From assembly GCF_009737085.1 (NCBI RefSeq), contig NZ_WOVL01000003.1, forward strand, positions 62,001-126,000: 64,000 nucleotides of DNA, written 5' to 3'. The notes under the pieces were generated by a model that worked only from the letters and a program-made list of their open reading frames with translations, searched no databases and was not told where the DNA came from. The DNA is from Paenibacillus sp. NEAU-GSW1 (GTDB taxonomy: Bacteria; Bacillota; Bacilli; Paenibacillales; Paenibacillaceae). This document shows, piece by piece, positions 29,057-36,882 of the stretch (within the stretch, counting starts at the first letter, position 1; each line of letters starts with the position of its first letter). A program made the translations under genes and the position numbers.

Positions 29057-29096
29057 AAAAGGAAGAGCTGCCGCGAAACCGGCAGCTCTTCCTTTT
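29057..29096. terminator. Bidirectional terminator after the xylanase gene
   Basis: AAAAGGAAGAGCTGCCG (29057-29073) pairs perfectly with its inverse at 29080-29096, with a six-base loop and T tracts on both sides. Confidence 0.92.
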
Positions 29097-29118
29097 GACT
29101 ACACTTTATTCGAGGTTC

Positions 29119-29673
29119 TTAAATTCCTTCAAGCAACAGTTCAACCATACTCGCAAGCGACTCCTCCAGCGTGCGCCCAGATCGGCCCGCCATTTGATTT
29201 TCCATTAAATGATACAAAGCTCCCACATATACTTGAATAAATAACTCCATATCAAATGAACGAATTTCTCCTTCTGAAACACCCTCGCTGACCAGCAAAC
29301 GGATGTTGTCCCATCCTTCATTAAGATAATTGTCGATCTTTGCCCATTGAGATGGATATCGCTTTTTAAGATCATTCAAGATACGAATATCGCCGAAAGC
29401 AAACCCTCCTGGCAGAACGACTAGAGCGTCTTTCAGTTTTTGCCTAATCGTAAGCGATGAGCCGCTCAGCAATGCTCTTTCCTTCTCTTTCATCTCGACA
29501 ATGGACTGCTCAACCATTTCATTAATGATTTGCTCTTTAGATTCAAAGTATTGATACAACGTCTTCGTGCTGATTCCAGCGCGAGCGGATACTTCTCTGA
29601 TAGAAAACTTTAATCCGTTATGCAAAATTTCATATACAGCAGCTTCAATAATTCTGTCTTTCATATCTTTCAT
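29119..29673 (-). CDS. TetR/AcrR family regulator
   Basis: 184 residues. The HTH is FSIREVSARAGISTKTLYQY then FESKEQIINEMV. The C-terminal domain resembles the ligand-binding half of YvaF-like TetR proteins. It lies 18 bp downstream of a DUF5360 membrane protein gene on the same strand, a pairing like the adjacent yvaD/yvaF region of Bacillus, so the two are probably co-transcribed and autoregulated. Confidence 0.85.
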   Translation of the reverse strand: MKDMKDRIIEAAVYEILHNGLKFSIREVSARAGISTKTLYQYFESKEQIINEMVEQSIVEMKEKERALLSGSSLTIRQKLKDALVVLPGGFAFGDIRILNDLKKRYPSQWAKIDNYLNEGWDNIRLLVSEGVSEGEIRSFDMELFIQVYVGALYHLMENQMAGRSGRTLEESLASMVELLLEGI

Positions 29674-29691
29674 CCTAAATACTCCGCTTCA

Positions 29692-30102
29692 TTAGGTTTT
29701 GCTTACGTATGCTAAGGTTGTTTTCTTGATGAGGGCCGGGAGGAAAAAGAGAGGATAGATCATAAGAAATAAGTTCGGTGCCCACCAAAACAGATCAAAA
29801 TCGCCTTTGGCTCCCCAGTAGGCAATTGCTTGCAGTCCAGAACAGAACGTCAAGCTCAAAGACATGATACATAAAGGCAGACCTATCGCTTTCCCTTTGT
29901 TGAAGCAGTAAATACTCATCAATCCCGTAAATGAAATAAACAAGTCCAAAGGAATAAACGATAAGTTCCACGCGACCAGCCATTCATTATTATAATCCTG
30001 ATATTGATATTGTTTGGGGATTAATTCAAATAATACGATAGTCCAGTACACGAAAAATCCAACATCGGTCAACAGCATCAGCGTCTTTAAAGTTTTGCTC
30101 AT
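29692..30102 (-). CDS. DUF5360 (YvaD-like) membrane protein
   Basis: 136 residues, four membrane helices (LMLLTDVGFFVYWTIVLFEL, NLSFIPLDLFISFTGLMSIY, LPLCIMSLSLTFCSGLQAIA, LFLMIYPLFFLPALI) with WDFD-like polar links such as AYWGAKGDFDLFWW. This is the layout of the YvaD/DUF5360 family, whose function is unknown. AAGGAGAG precedes ATG at 30102. A GGAAAAC...GTTTTCC inverted repeat upstream (about 30137-30172) may be the operator of the TetR protein encoded next. Confidence 0.8.
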   Translation of the reverse strand: MSKTLKTLMLLTDVGFFVYWTIVLFELIPKQYQYQDYNNEWLVAWNLSFIPLDLFISFTGLMSIYCFNKGKAIGLPLCIMSLSLTFCSGLQAIAYWGAKGDFDLFWWAPNLFLMIYPLFFLPALIKKTTLAYVSKT

Positions 30103-30136
30103 AAGGCGACTCTCCTTGAATAGCAGATTAAATTCA

Positions 30137-30172
30137 CGGAAAACAAATAAACCATTACGTTTTCCTTATTTT
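30137..30172. promoter_or_regulatory. Inverted repeat upstream of the DUF5360/TetR operon
   Basis: GGAAAAC on plus is matched by GTTTTCC about 20 bp further on. It lies 35-70 bp upstream of the first gene, where an autoregulating TetR repressor would bind. Base pairing is visible; the role is inferred. Confidence 0.35.
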
Positions 30173-30324
30173 CCATATTACTAAACATCATATCTCTGAG
30201 TCAACACAACATCCTCCAAGGTGAAACGGCTGTCGCCGTCCGTTGGCTGCGTAACGCGTTTCATTCCGAGAATTATAGGTCAAGTATGGAGAAAACTAAA
30301 TGCTTTCCTATAATTAAAAAAAAT

Positions 30325-30359
30325 ACCCCGCCTGTTAGATTCGATCTAACAAGCGGGGT
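30325..30359 (-). terminator. Terminator of the third chemoreceptor gene
   Basis: ACCCCGC (30325-30331) pairs with GCGGGGT (30353-30359) and the inner TGTTAGAT with ATCTAACA. On the minus strand a T-rich ATTTTTTTTA run follows. Confidence 0.9.
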
Positions 30360-30363
30360 CTAA

Positions 30364-31809
30364 TTACTGCTCCAGCGTTTGTTCGAGCTTGTTCATGAGC
30401 TCCTGCAGCTGAACAATTGAAGTGACAATATCCTCGACAAAACGCTGCTGCTCAAGCGAGCTTGCCAGCACCTCTTCTACGGAAGCAGCGGATTGCTCAG
30501 TAAAGGCCGCTACCGTCTCCACCTCTTGCACGACCGTCTCGGAAGCGGTATTTAACTTCGCATTCAGCTCGTGAACATGTCCTGCCTGCGTTTGCAGCTC
30601 CATCGCGTTGGACTGGATGCCTGTGAATAGCTCCGCCACGCTGCCGGCCGAGCCCTTGCCCGTTTCAACGATGCTTTGGCCCTGCTGCACCAATTGGCCA
30701 GCTTGCTCTATTTTTCGTTGAATGGACTCCAGAATGGTTGCAATTTCGGTCGATGCCGCCTCGGAATGCTGCGCAAGCTTGCGAATTTCGGACGCAACGA
30801 CCGAAAATCCTCTGCCATGCTCTCCTGCTCTTGCGGCCTCGATCGAGGCATTGAGTGAAAGAAGATTGGTCTGCGTCGCAATATCGCTAATGGTCGTAAC
30901 GATATTGCCGATTTTCTCATTTTCCTCGTTTACTTCGCTCATTACAACGGAAGTGCTCGCCACGACCCGATCGATTTCATTCATATGAATCGAAAGCTCT
31001 TCCATTTTCGATTTCCCTTGAATCGTATATTGTGCCGTTGCATTCGACTTCTCGTTCATCGCGACCGATGCGTCGGTCGACGTGCTGATGCTGTCGTTCA
31101 CGTGGCCAATAGCGTTCGAGATATCCGAAACGCTGTTCGACTGCGTATCGATGCCGCTTGCGATTTCTTGAAAAGCCGCAACGACTTGCTTTGTAATTTC
31201 GCCGGTTTGCGCCGCATTTTTTTGCAAGCTATGTATAGAGGTCCCTAATACTTGAACGGAATGTCTGTCCCCGCCCAAAACTTCTTCCGTACGAGTCTTG
31301 GCTTCCGCCGATTCTGCCGCGCTGATTTCCGCTTTCTTCAACGCCTTGGATCCGAGTACGCTTGATGCAATTAGAGCCGCTAAAGTAACGACCTGATACG
31401 CGGCTATGTCCACCGTATTAACGTCTGCGAAGATCTCTTTCGTCTGGGTAAAATAAACGGTCATCGCAATCGACAGCACGCCGCTTAATACGAGCGGACG
31501 ATAATTATGATAGATCGAAATAATCGCCATCGCAAAATATAACAGATACAGGCTGTCGTAGGTCGTCCCCGCCTTAATAAAGAAAAAGGCGATAACGGCA
31601 AGCCCGACCGACACCAGATACATAATGTATGGAACGGCGATTCGCTTCCAAGTTAACCCTATGCAAAGCAAGCAAAATGGAACCCCAACCACCGACAGCG
31701 TTTTCTGGATGACAGCGTCCGAAAGGGCGATTCCAAGGAGCAGCGTTCCAATTAACAGCCACACCATGAGTTTGTTTTTCTTATGCAGTTCAAGCTGATT
31801 GACAGACAT
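30364..31809 (-). CDS. Methyl-accepting chemotaxis protein with polytopic membrane sensor and no HAMP
   Basis: 481 residues. The N-terminal 170 residues form about six membrane helices with almost no extracellular domain ([52 protein letters not shown]), followed directly by the signalling hairpin without a clear HAMP. The conserved tip [20 protein letters not shown] and [15 protein letters not shown] are intact. Such receptors sense signals within or near the membrane, for example energy state or hydrophobic compounds. ATG at 31809 has AGAGAAGTGATC upstream. The promoter contains GCCGATAAT, which resembles the -10 of the motility sigma factor SigD. Confidence 0.92.
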   Translation of the reverse strand: MSVNQLELHKKNKLMVWLLIGTLLLGIALSDAVIQKTLSVVGVPFCLLCIGLTWKRIAVPYIMYLVSVGLAVIAFFFIKAGTTYDSLYLLYFAMAIISIYHNYRPLVLSGVLSIAMTVYFTQTKEIFADVNTVDIAAYQVVTLAALIASSVLGSKALKKAEISAAESAEAKTRTEEVLGGDRHSVQVLGTSIHSLQKNAAQTGEITKQVVAAFQEIASGIDTQSNSVSDISNAIGHVNDSISTSTDASVAMNEKSNATAQYTIQGKSKMEELSIHMNEIDRVVASTSVVMSEVNEENEKIGNIVTTISDIATQTNLLSLNASIEAARAGEHGRGFSVVASEIRKLAQHSEAASTEIATILESIQRKIEQAGQLVQQGQSIVETGKGSAGSVAELFTGIQSNAMELQTQAGHVHELNAKLNTASETVVQEVETVAAFTEQSAASVEEVLASSLEQQRFVEDIVTSIVQLQELMNKLEQTLEQ

Positions 31810-31883
31810 TCGATCACTTCTCTTTCATGAAATTCGATATAAACCAACATTAACCTATTTTTCCTATTGAGGAATCCCTCTCT

Positions 31884-31911
31884 ATTATAATTATCGGCAA
31901 ACTCGGCTCAA
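31884..31911 (-). promoter_or_regulatory. Promoter of the polytopic chemoreceptor gene
   Basis: On the minus strand TTGAGC (31906-31911) and TATAAT (31884-31889) are 16 bp apart. The overlapping GCCGATAA resembles a SigD -10 (GCCGATAT), but no TAAA is seen at the expected -35. Confidence 0.5.
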
Positions 31912-31946
31912 TGCTAGAGTATAGTGCTCGAAGTAGTCTCTCGTTG

Positions 31947-31986
31947 AATTGTTAGCGGCTAACGGGACATGATGCATACGCCGCCT
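31947..31986. repeat. 40-bp direct repeat, copy 1 (after the anti-sigma gene)
   Basis: Identical over 40 bp to 35451-35490 (starts AATTGTTAGCGGCTAACGGG, ends CATACGCCGCCT). It begins exactly at the last base of the anti-sigma stop codon. The two copies bracket the sigma/anti-sigma/cupredoxin block. Confidence 0.97.
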
Positions 31987-32747
31987 TAAGCGGAACCGTA
32001 TATTTCCTCGCCGCGCGGAAAGCTGCCGCTTTCGTCAGGCTCGAGCGTAATCAGGATGGAATCGAAAACAAGTTTGTCCGCGGAGACCGGCATGGCGAGC
32101 ACGCCGATTCCTCTGTCATTGACGCGGAACGTTCCTGCGCTTTGCCGGCCGGCGCCATCATTAAGCCAAACTTGATAGACCGAATCGTCTACCGTCGATT
32201 TCGCGCCGAATACATAAACGACAAATTGCTTGTTGTAACCGTTGTCGACAATGCAAGCGACCGCATACGATTCCATGTATTTTTCCGACTGCGGCTTCAA
32301 AGTGACGAGCTGTTCAATCCGGGCTGCGGAAACGGATAAGGCCTGTTCCAGCGGAATGACAGGCGCAGCCGTACGTTCGCGGTAAAGCTGGTAATTCCAC
32401 CCCGTGCCGGCGACGAACACAACGAGCGCGGCCGCGGCAATGGCCCAAAATTTCCGCCGTCTCCTGCCGGTATCCGTTTTTTTGGCCTGCCGAACGGCGT
32501 CGGCTTTCGCTTCTTCAGCCATTGCGGCATCCATAACTTGCTTCTTCAAATCTGCCGGCGGTTCGATTCGTTCCATAACAGACGGAAGCTCCTCCCATAC
32601 GAGACGCAATTCATCGATTTCAGCCTGACAGTCGGCACAGCCGGGAAGATGACGTTCGAAAGCGACTGTTTCTTCATCTGTGCATACGCCTGAAATATAA
32701 TCCAGGCAGAGGTCGCATAGCGAAGAGTGTCCGTTTTGTTGTCTCAT
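31986..32747 (-). CDS. Anti-sigma factor with zinc-finger-like N-terminus (RskA/RsiW type)
   Basis: 253 residues, the partner of the ECF sigma factor encoded just upstream (ATGA overlap, GGAGACGG ribosome site). The cytoplasmic N-terminus has the ZAS motif His33-x3-Cys37-x2-Cys40 (ERHLPGCADC), which holds the sigma factor. One membrane helix lies at about 100-116 (FWAIAAAALVVFVAGTGW). The C-terminal extracellular domain, including YQVWLNDGAGRQSAGTF and ITLEPDESGS, is the RskA-type sensor. Signal unknown; the linked cupredoxins suggest copper or redox stress outside the cell. Confidence 0.9.
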   Translation of the reverse strand: MRQQNGHSSLCDLCLDYISGVCTDEETVAFERHLPGCADCQAEIDELRLVWEELPSVMERIEPPADLKKQVMDAAMAEEAKADAVRQAKKTDTGRRRRKFWAIAAAALVVFVAGTGWNYQLYRERTAAPVIPLEQALSVSAARIEQLVTLKPQSEKYMESYAVACIVDNGYNKQFVVYVFGAKSTVDDSVYQVWLNDGAGRQSAGTFRVNDRGIGVLAMPVSADKLVFDSILITLEPDESGSFPRGEEIYGSA

Positions 32748-33316
32748 AATCCGTCTCCTTCCGTCACAAGATGTCTGCGCAATATTTTTAACGTTTGATG
32801 CAGACGGTTTTTAACCGTGCCGATCGGTTGATTATAAATGGAGGCCAGCTCGCTTAAGCTATAGCCTTGCCAATAAAAATGCTCCAGCAAATGAATTTGC
32901 TGACGGGATAAATGACGGTATACGCCGCGAACTTGTTCCTTCAGCGATTTGCTCAAAGCGCTGTCTTCCGGTGATGCGGCGGATTCGTCGGGAATGCGGT
33001 CCCAATGCTCCGCTTCGAACGGAATATACGCCGTTGATTCGAGCCGCTTCTTGCGAAGCCAGTCCGTCGTTAGGTTGCGGGTAATCGTCAACAGCCAGCT
33101 AGAAAAGCGGCCTTGTTCCGGATTATAGGAAGCCCCGGTTGTCCATAAGCGCAGAAATACGGATTGCACGATTTCTCTGGCTCCCGGTTCCTCCTTCAAC
33201 GCTTTCCAGGCAAAGGAATAAACGATAGACGCATACCGGTCGTATAAAATAGAGAGCGCCTCGCTTTGCTTGTTTTTGACAAGCAGCATAAGATGATAGT
33301 CGGAAAGATCCCGCAT
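32744..33316 (-). CDS. ECF-type RNA polymerase sigma factor
   Basis: 190 residues. Region 2 is visible in ALSILYDRYASIVYSFAWKA and SSWLLTITRNLTTDWLRKKR; region 4 is SLSELASIYNQPIGTVKNRL, the -35-binding helix-turn-helix. Length and lack of region 3 are typical of ECF factors that sit with RskA-like anti-sigma proteins (SigK-like group). GGAGGTCAC precedes ATG at 33316. A possible target promoter with an AAACC-N16-CGTTA layout lies before the cupredoxin operon at 35389-35414. Confidence 0.93.
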   Translation of the reverse strand: MRDLSDYHLMLLVKNKQSEALSILYDRYASIVYSFAWKALKEEPGAREIVQSVFLRLWTTGASYNPEQGRFSSWLLTITRNLTTDWLRKKRLESTAYIPFEAEHWDRIPDESAASPEDSALSKSLKEQVRGVYRHLSRQQIHLLEHFYWQGYSLSELASIYNQPIGTVKNRLHQTLKILRRHLVTEGDGL

Positions 33317-33366
33317 ACGAAGGTGACCTCCAGGACAGGTATAAGATAGCTCTATATTATCAATAA

Positions 33367-33395
33367 AGGGGATAGCCGTGAACGGTAATCCCCTA
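33367..33395 (-). terminator. Terminator between the cupredoxin and sigma genes
   Basis: On the minus strand TAGGGGAT and ATCCCCTT pair around a 13-base loop, followed by TATTGATAAT. It is a modest hairpin that would partly insulate the sigma operon from the cupredoxin operon. Confidence 0.5.
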
Positions 33396-33409
33396 AATAA
33401 AGAATATGA

Positions 33410-34081
33410 TTATTTGGCTGAGACGGTTATCGTTCCCAGCATGGCCGGATGGGGCGCGCAGTAATAAGCGAACTCCCCTTCCTCGGAGAAAACAACGACC
33501 TTTTCTTCGTCTTGACCGAACAGTCCGGTGTCGAAGGAATCGTCATCGGCGGTCGCGGTATGCCGAACTTCGTCTTTATTGATAAATTTCACGCTGTCTC
33601 CCGCCTTGATCTCAAGCTTGCTTGGCGAGAAGGCGAAGTTTTTAATTTCGACGACATGCACTTTGCCGACGGACTCGGCAACAGGTGTATTTGTCGGCGT
33701 TGCTTTTGGCGTTGACGTCGCTTGAACGGCCGGTTTCGTTGTTTCTTTTGCGGTGGGCGTGCTTTCCGTGTTCTTGCCGCCGCTTTTGCCGGATGGAGCG
33801 CTGCTGCCGGCAGCATGCGCATCCTCATGCATGTGGCCGGAATCTTTGGTTGGCTTATCCGTAGTCACCGGAGATGGAGACGGAGTCGAAGATGAAGTCG
33901 GCTCCGGGCTGTTTGTCATGGCGGGTTCCGCCGATGCCGCTGTTTCCTGCGGCGTCTCCGCTGCTTGCGAAGGGCTCGCTTGCGACGGAGACGCGGTATC
34001 CTTCGAGCTGCAAGCGGAAATGACCATCACGCATAACAATAAGAACAGCAGTTGAAATATCCGTAGTTGTGTAAGCCTCAT
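33410..34081 (-). CDS. Secreted lipoprotein cupredoxin (plastocyanin-like)
   Basis: 223 residues. Signal peptide with lipobox VISAC (Cys at about 24) anchors it to the outer face of the membrane. A long Ser/Thr/Pro-rich linker (about 25-135, including a His-containing GHMHEDAHA) leads to a C-terminal cupredoxin domain. Type 1 copper ligands are seen: His in VRHTATAD, then Cys, His and Met in YYCAPHPAM. It should carry one electron or bind copper in the wall space. It starts 10 bp after the larger cupredoxin gene stops, so both are one operon; the ECF sigma pair follows. Confidence 0.88.
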   Translation of the reverse strand: MRLTQLRIFQLLFLLLCVMVISACSSKDTASPSQASPSQAAETPQETAASAEPAMTNSPEPTSSSTPSPSPVTTDKPTKDSGHMHEDAHAAGSSAPSGKSGGKNTESTPTAKETTKPAVQATSTPKATPTNTPVAESVGKVHVVEIKNFAFSPSKLEIKAGDSVKFINKDEVRHTATADDDSFDTGLFGQDEEKVVVFSEEGEFAYYCAPHPAMLGTITVSAK

Positions 34082-34091
34082 CCGTTCACCC

Positions 34092-35348
34092 TCACTTTAC
34101 AATAATCTGGCCGGTCATAAAGCTTTTGTGCGGCTCGCAGAAATAGTTGTGCGTTCCGGTTTTATCCAGCGTTATCGTATAAGATTCGCCTTTGGCGAGG
34201 AGAGGGGTGGAGAAGCTTCCGTCCACCGCGACTGCATTATGCTTCATATCATCGTAGTTGGTGAAGACGATCTTGGAGCCTGCTTCAACCGTCAAAGGCT
34301 CGGTGCCAAACGAAAATTCCTTAATGTCAACATGATAGGTTTTAACATTTGCTTCGGTTTTCCCTTTGAAGCTGGCAGGGTCGATCACGTACCAGACACT
34401 GCCGACATTTTGTCCTTTAATATCGCCCGGTTGTTTGTCCTGGATGAAATAATATAACGGGTACCCTCTATACATCCATTGTTCGGTTCCGTCAGGACGC
34501 GACAGCTTCGTGAAATCCGCCTTGTTCAAGAAAGCGGGGATTTGCAATTGCTTGGAATCGTAAACCGGCCAGTTGACCAGACATTGATCCTGGCAGGCAT
34601 TCAAATCTTCCGCATCCTTCGTAAAATAATATAAGGTCATGCCGCTCTTATCGGCCATATATGTACCGACCGCAGCGTCGCTCCGCAATTGGATCCGTTC
34701 CCCTTGCGGGAGCGAAGCGTTTGATGCAATAACGCCCTTCGATTGAAGCGCGGCGAAAAAGGTTTGTCCGTTCGGCGTGCTTGCCGTTAACGTCTCGACG
34801 AGCGCAGTCGCGAGATGGGCGTTTGTCAAAGCGGAGTTTCCTGCGATTTGGCTTAGCCCTTTTGCGGCTGCGAACGATTCTGTCGCCTTATAGGCAAAGT
34901 CCTTGCCGGAGCGGTAACCGATATTTTCGAGAAGCACCTTATACAGCTGCTGCGAGCTGACGGCCTCGCCAGGCTTGAAGGAGCCGTCGCCGTTTCCGGA
35001 CCAGCCGTATTCAGGATGGCTCTTTAAATAAGCGAGCACAGGCTGATTGGCTTTGCCCGCTTTGTCCGCATCGGAAAAATTAGCGGTTCCGGCAAAAGAC
35101 AATGCTTCTTTCAAATGCCCGTTAAGGCGCAGCGATATGATAGCGGCTTGCATGCGCGTCGTTTTCTTGGATAGATAATTTGCGTTGACGCCGTTTCCGT
35201 CGCCGATCAGCAATCCGAGCTCTGCGGCTGTGTCCGCATCGGACGCAATGTTCGGCTCCTCAGCCGCCGAAACCTCGACAATGGATGACAGAAGTCCTGT
35301 AATCAAGAATGCGATAAAGATAAAAACGCCATATTTCTTTGTTTTCAT
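34092..35348 (-). CDS. Secreted SLH-like / lipoprotein-15 repeat / cupredoxin fusion protein
   Basis: 418 residues with a signal peptide (cleavage near VSA-AEE at 29). Residues about 35-150 resemble S-layer homology modules (AAELGLLIGDGNG, YGWSGNGDGSFKPGEAVS). Residues about 225-320 carry the pair of YYF/W-P repeats of the Lipoprotein_15 family (MTLYYFTKDAEDLNACQDQC, GYPLYYFIQDKQPGD). The C-terminus (about 330-418) is a cupredoxin with His in MKHNAVAV and Cys, His, Met in YFCEPHKSFM. Together this suggests a wall-attached copper/electron carrier. TAGGAGG precedes ATG at 35348. It heads the two-gene cupredoxin operon. Confidence 0.8.
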   Translation of the reverse strand: MKTKKYGVFIFIAFLITGLLSSIVEVSAAEEPNIASDADTAAELGLLIGDGNGVNANYLSKKTTRMQAAIISLRLNGHLKEALSFAGTANFSDADKAGKANQPVLAYLKSHPEYGWSGNGDGSFKPGEAVSSQQLYKVLLENIGYRSGKDFAYKATESFAAAKGLSQIAGNSALTNAHLATALVETLTASTPNGQTFFAALQSKGVIASNASLPQGERIQLRSDAAVGTYMADKSGMTLYYFTKDAEDLNACQDQCLVNWPVYDSKQLQIPAFLNKADFTKLSRPDGTEQWMYRGYPLYYFIQDKQPGDIKGQNVGSVWYVIDPASFKGKTEANVKTYHVDIKEFSFGTEPLTVEAGSKIVFTNYDDMKHNAVAVDGSFSTPLLAKGESYTITLDKTGTHNYFCEPHKSFMTGQIIVK

Positions 35349-35388
35349 ACGTTTGCCTCCTAATCGATAAATGGCTCTCCATCAGAGG

Positions 35389-35414
35389 TAACGAATGAAA
35401 GGGACAAACGGTTT
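35389..35414 (-). promoter_or_regulatory. Candidate ECF sigma promoter of the cupredoxin operon
   Basis: On the minus strand AAACC (35410-35414) and CGTTA (35389-35393) are 16 bp apart, like the AAC...CGT layout of Bacillus ECF promoters, about 40 bp upstream of the cupredoxin operon. Recognition by the linked sigma factor is inferred. Confidence 0.4.
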
Positions 35415-35448
35415 GAATGCTGCTCTATTTTTTTTATTACTGCACGTT

Positions 35449-36657
35449 TCAATTGTTAGCGGCTAACGGGACATGATGCATACGCCGCCTATTGGCCAAC
35501 ATAACAATCCAGGCCATGACGGCAAGCGCAGCGCAGCAAATAAACATAATGGAGTACGAGAAGTTTTCAACGACAAGCCCCAAGACCAGTCCGCCTAACG
35601 AGTATCCAAGGTCATAAGAACACATGAACAGCCCCATCCAAGCGTATTTAGATTGGACAGGCAGTATAAATGACAAATAGGTCGTCAACGTAGGGTATAG
35701 CAGCGCCATGGCAAAACCGTTAAAAATAGCTGCCAGATACAGCACACTGCTGAATTGCTGCGCGAAAGCGAGCAGCAGCGATCCAACCAAGGCCGACAGC
35801 AAGGTTGCCGAAATAAAACCGGTATGCCACTGGCCGTCTGAAGGTATCTTCTTCCGGAGAATAAACCGGCAGCCTATGACGACAATTCCTTGCAGCATTA
35901 AATATAATCCCGCATGACCGGAATTTCCTTTTACGATAAATAAAGGAACAAAAGTCGCCGTGGCGCCGAATATGCAGGAAACGCACAGCATGACCGTCAT
36001 GCTAACGAGCAGTGGACGGTTTTTTCCTATACCTGCTAACGACTTGCCGATGTCGGACAATGCAAAAGGTTTGCCCTCTCTGGAGCCGGTGCCGGCACCT
36101 TTAGCAAGCGGGGTATTGAAGCCGATAAGAAGCGGCGCTGCCGCCAGCCCGATAAGTACGGCGACATACCATATACCAGACTCGCTGGCCCATATTTGCA
36201 TCGCTGCAACTGGGCCAAACAAAGAAGGCACCATTGAAGACAAGCTGTAGAGCGTCATCCCTTGCCCTCGATCGCGTTCCGCCAGCCCTTCCACAATTCC
36301 CGCCTGCAAAGCCATGGAGAAAAAAGCAGTGACAGCGCCCTGCCAAGCGCGAAGCAGAATATAACTGTCAGCGCTGGCAACCGTATAAAGGAGCATGCAA
36401 GCAGCATGCGCAATCAACAACAGCCGCATAATCATATGCGGACCAAAGCGACCGATCAATTGGCCGGCGAACGGACGAAACAGCATACAGACAAACATAT
36501 ATGCACCCATCATAGTCCCGATCTCCGCATGATCCATCCCCGATTTTTCACTTTGCAGAGGCAATAATACGGTTAAAATCGAATTGGATGTAAAAAAGAG
36601 AACCGTTAATACAAATAACGGGAGCATTCTCAAAAATAATGGACGATTTTCGTTCAA
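35449..36657 (-). CDS. MFS exporter, opine-metallophore exporter (CntE)-like
   Basis: 402 residues, twelve membrane helices. It shares GAYMF, RPxAG, RGQG and SLSSM signatures with the second MFS protein at 41155, so the two are paralogues. Exporters of this type sit with Cnt-like metallophore systems and release the metal chelator. Start is TTG at 36657 with GAAGGGAG upstream. It is divergent from the ABC importer operon across a perfect Fur box. The 3' end coincides with one copy of the 40-bp direct repeat, so the present C-terminus may have been set by that event. Substrate is inferred from context only. Confidence 0.72.
   Translation of the reverse strand: MNENRPLFLRMLPLFVLTVLFFTSNSILTVLLPLQSEKSGMDHAEIGTMMGAYMFVCMLFRPFAGQLIGRFGPHMIMRLLLIAHAACMLLYTVASADSYILLRAWQGAVTAFFSMALQAGIVEGLAERDRGQGMTLYSLSSMVPSLFGPVAAMQIWASESGIWYVAVLIGLAAAPLLIGFNTPLAKGAGTGSREGKPFALSDIGKSLAGIGKNRPLLVSMTVMLCVSCIFGATATFVPLFIVKGNSGHAGLYLMLQGIVVIGCRFILRKKIPSDGQWHTGFISATLLSALVGSLLLAFAQQFSSVLYLAAIFNGFAMALLYPTLTTYLSFILPVQSKYAWMGLFMCSYDLGYSLGGLVLGLVVENFSYSIMFICCAALAVMAWIVMLANRRRMHHVPLAANN
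35451..35490. repeat. 40-bp direct repeat, copy 2 (3' end of the MFS gene)
   Basis: Identical to 31947-31986. Here the repeat is coding: it encodes the last residues of the MFS exporter (RRMHHVPLAANN) up to the first base of its stop codon. Confidence 0.97.
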
Positions 36658-36833
36658 ACAGGCAAATCTCCCTTCCGCTTTCTTCCTTCTCCGGTCCGAG
36701 CCGCGGAAAATGATAAACCAAAGTCTAGCACAAGCGCATCCGTTCGTACATCCAAGCTGTTATAGCGATACGAAGCCAACAATATTTAGTCATTGACAGC
36801 ACCTTTCAATTATTATACTATGCAATGAGAAAA

Positions 36834-36848
36834 TGATAATCATTATCA
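36834..36848. promoter_or_regulatory. Perfect Fur box between divergent transport genes
   Basis: TGATAATCATTATCA matches the 7-1-7 Fur consensus at every position. It lies 35 bp upstream of the binding-protein gene and 177 bp upstream of the divergent MFS gene, so iron should repress at least the importer operon. Confidence 0.9.
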
Positions 36849-36882
36849 ATAAATTTATAGGGGTCGAGAGGAGCACTACCAC

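Noticed and set aside
31810..31983. Cyclic-di-GMP riboswitch before the chemoreceptor gene
   Set aside because: The conserved GEMM-type core is absent; only a promoter and a plain leader are seen.
31947..35490. The 40-bp repeats as terminal repeats of an insertion sequence
   Set aside because: They are direct rather than inverted, no transposase lies between them, and one copy is coding sequence of the MFS gene.
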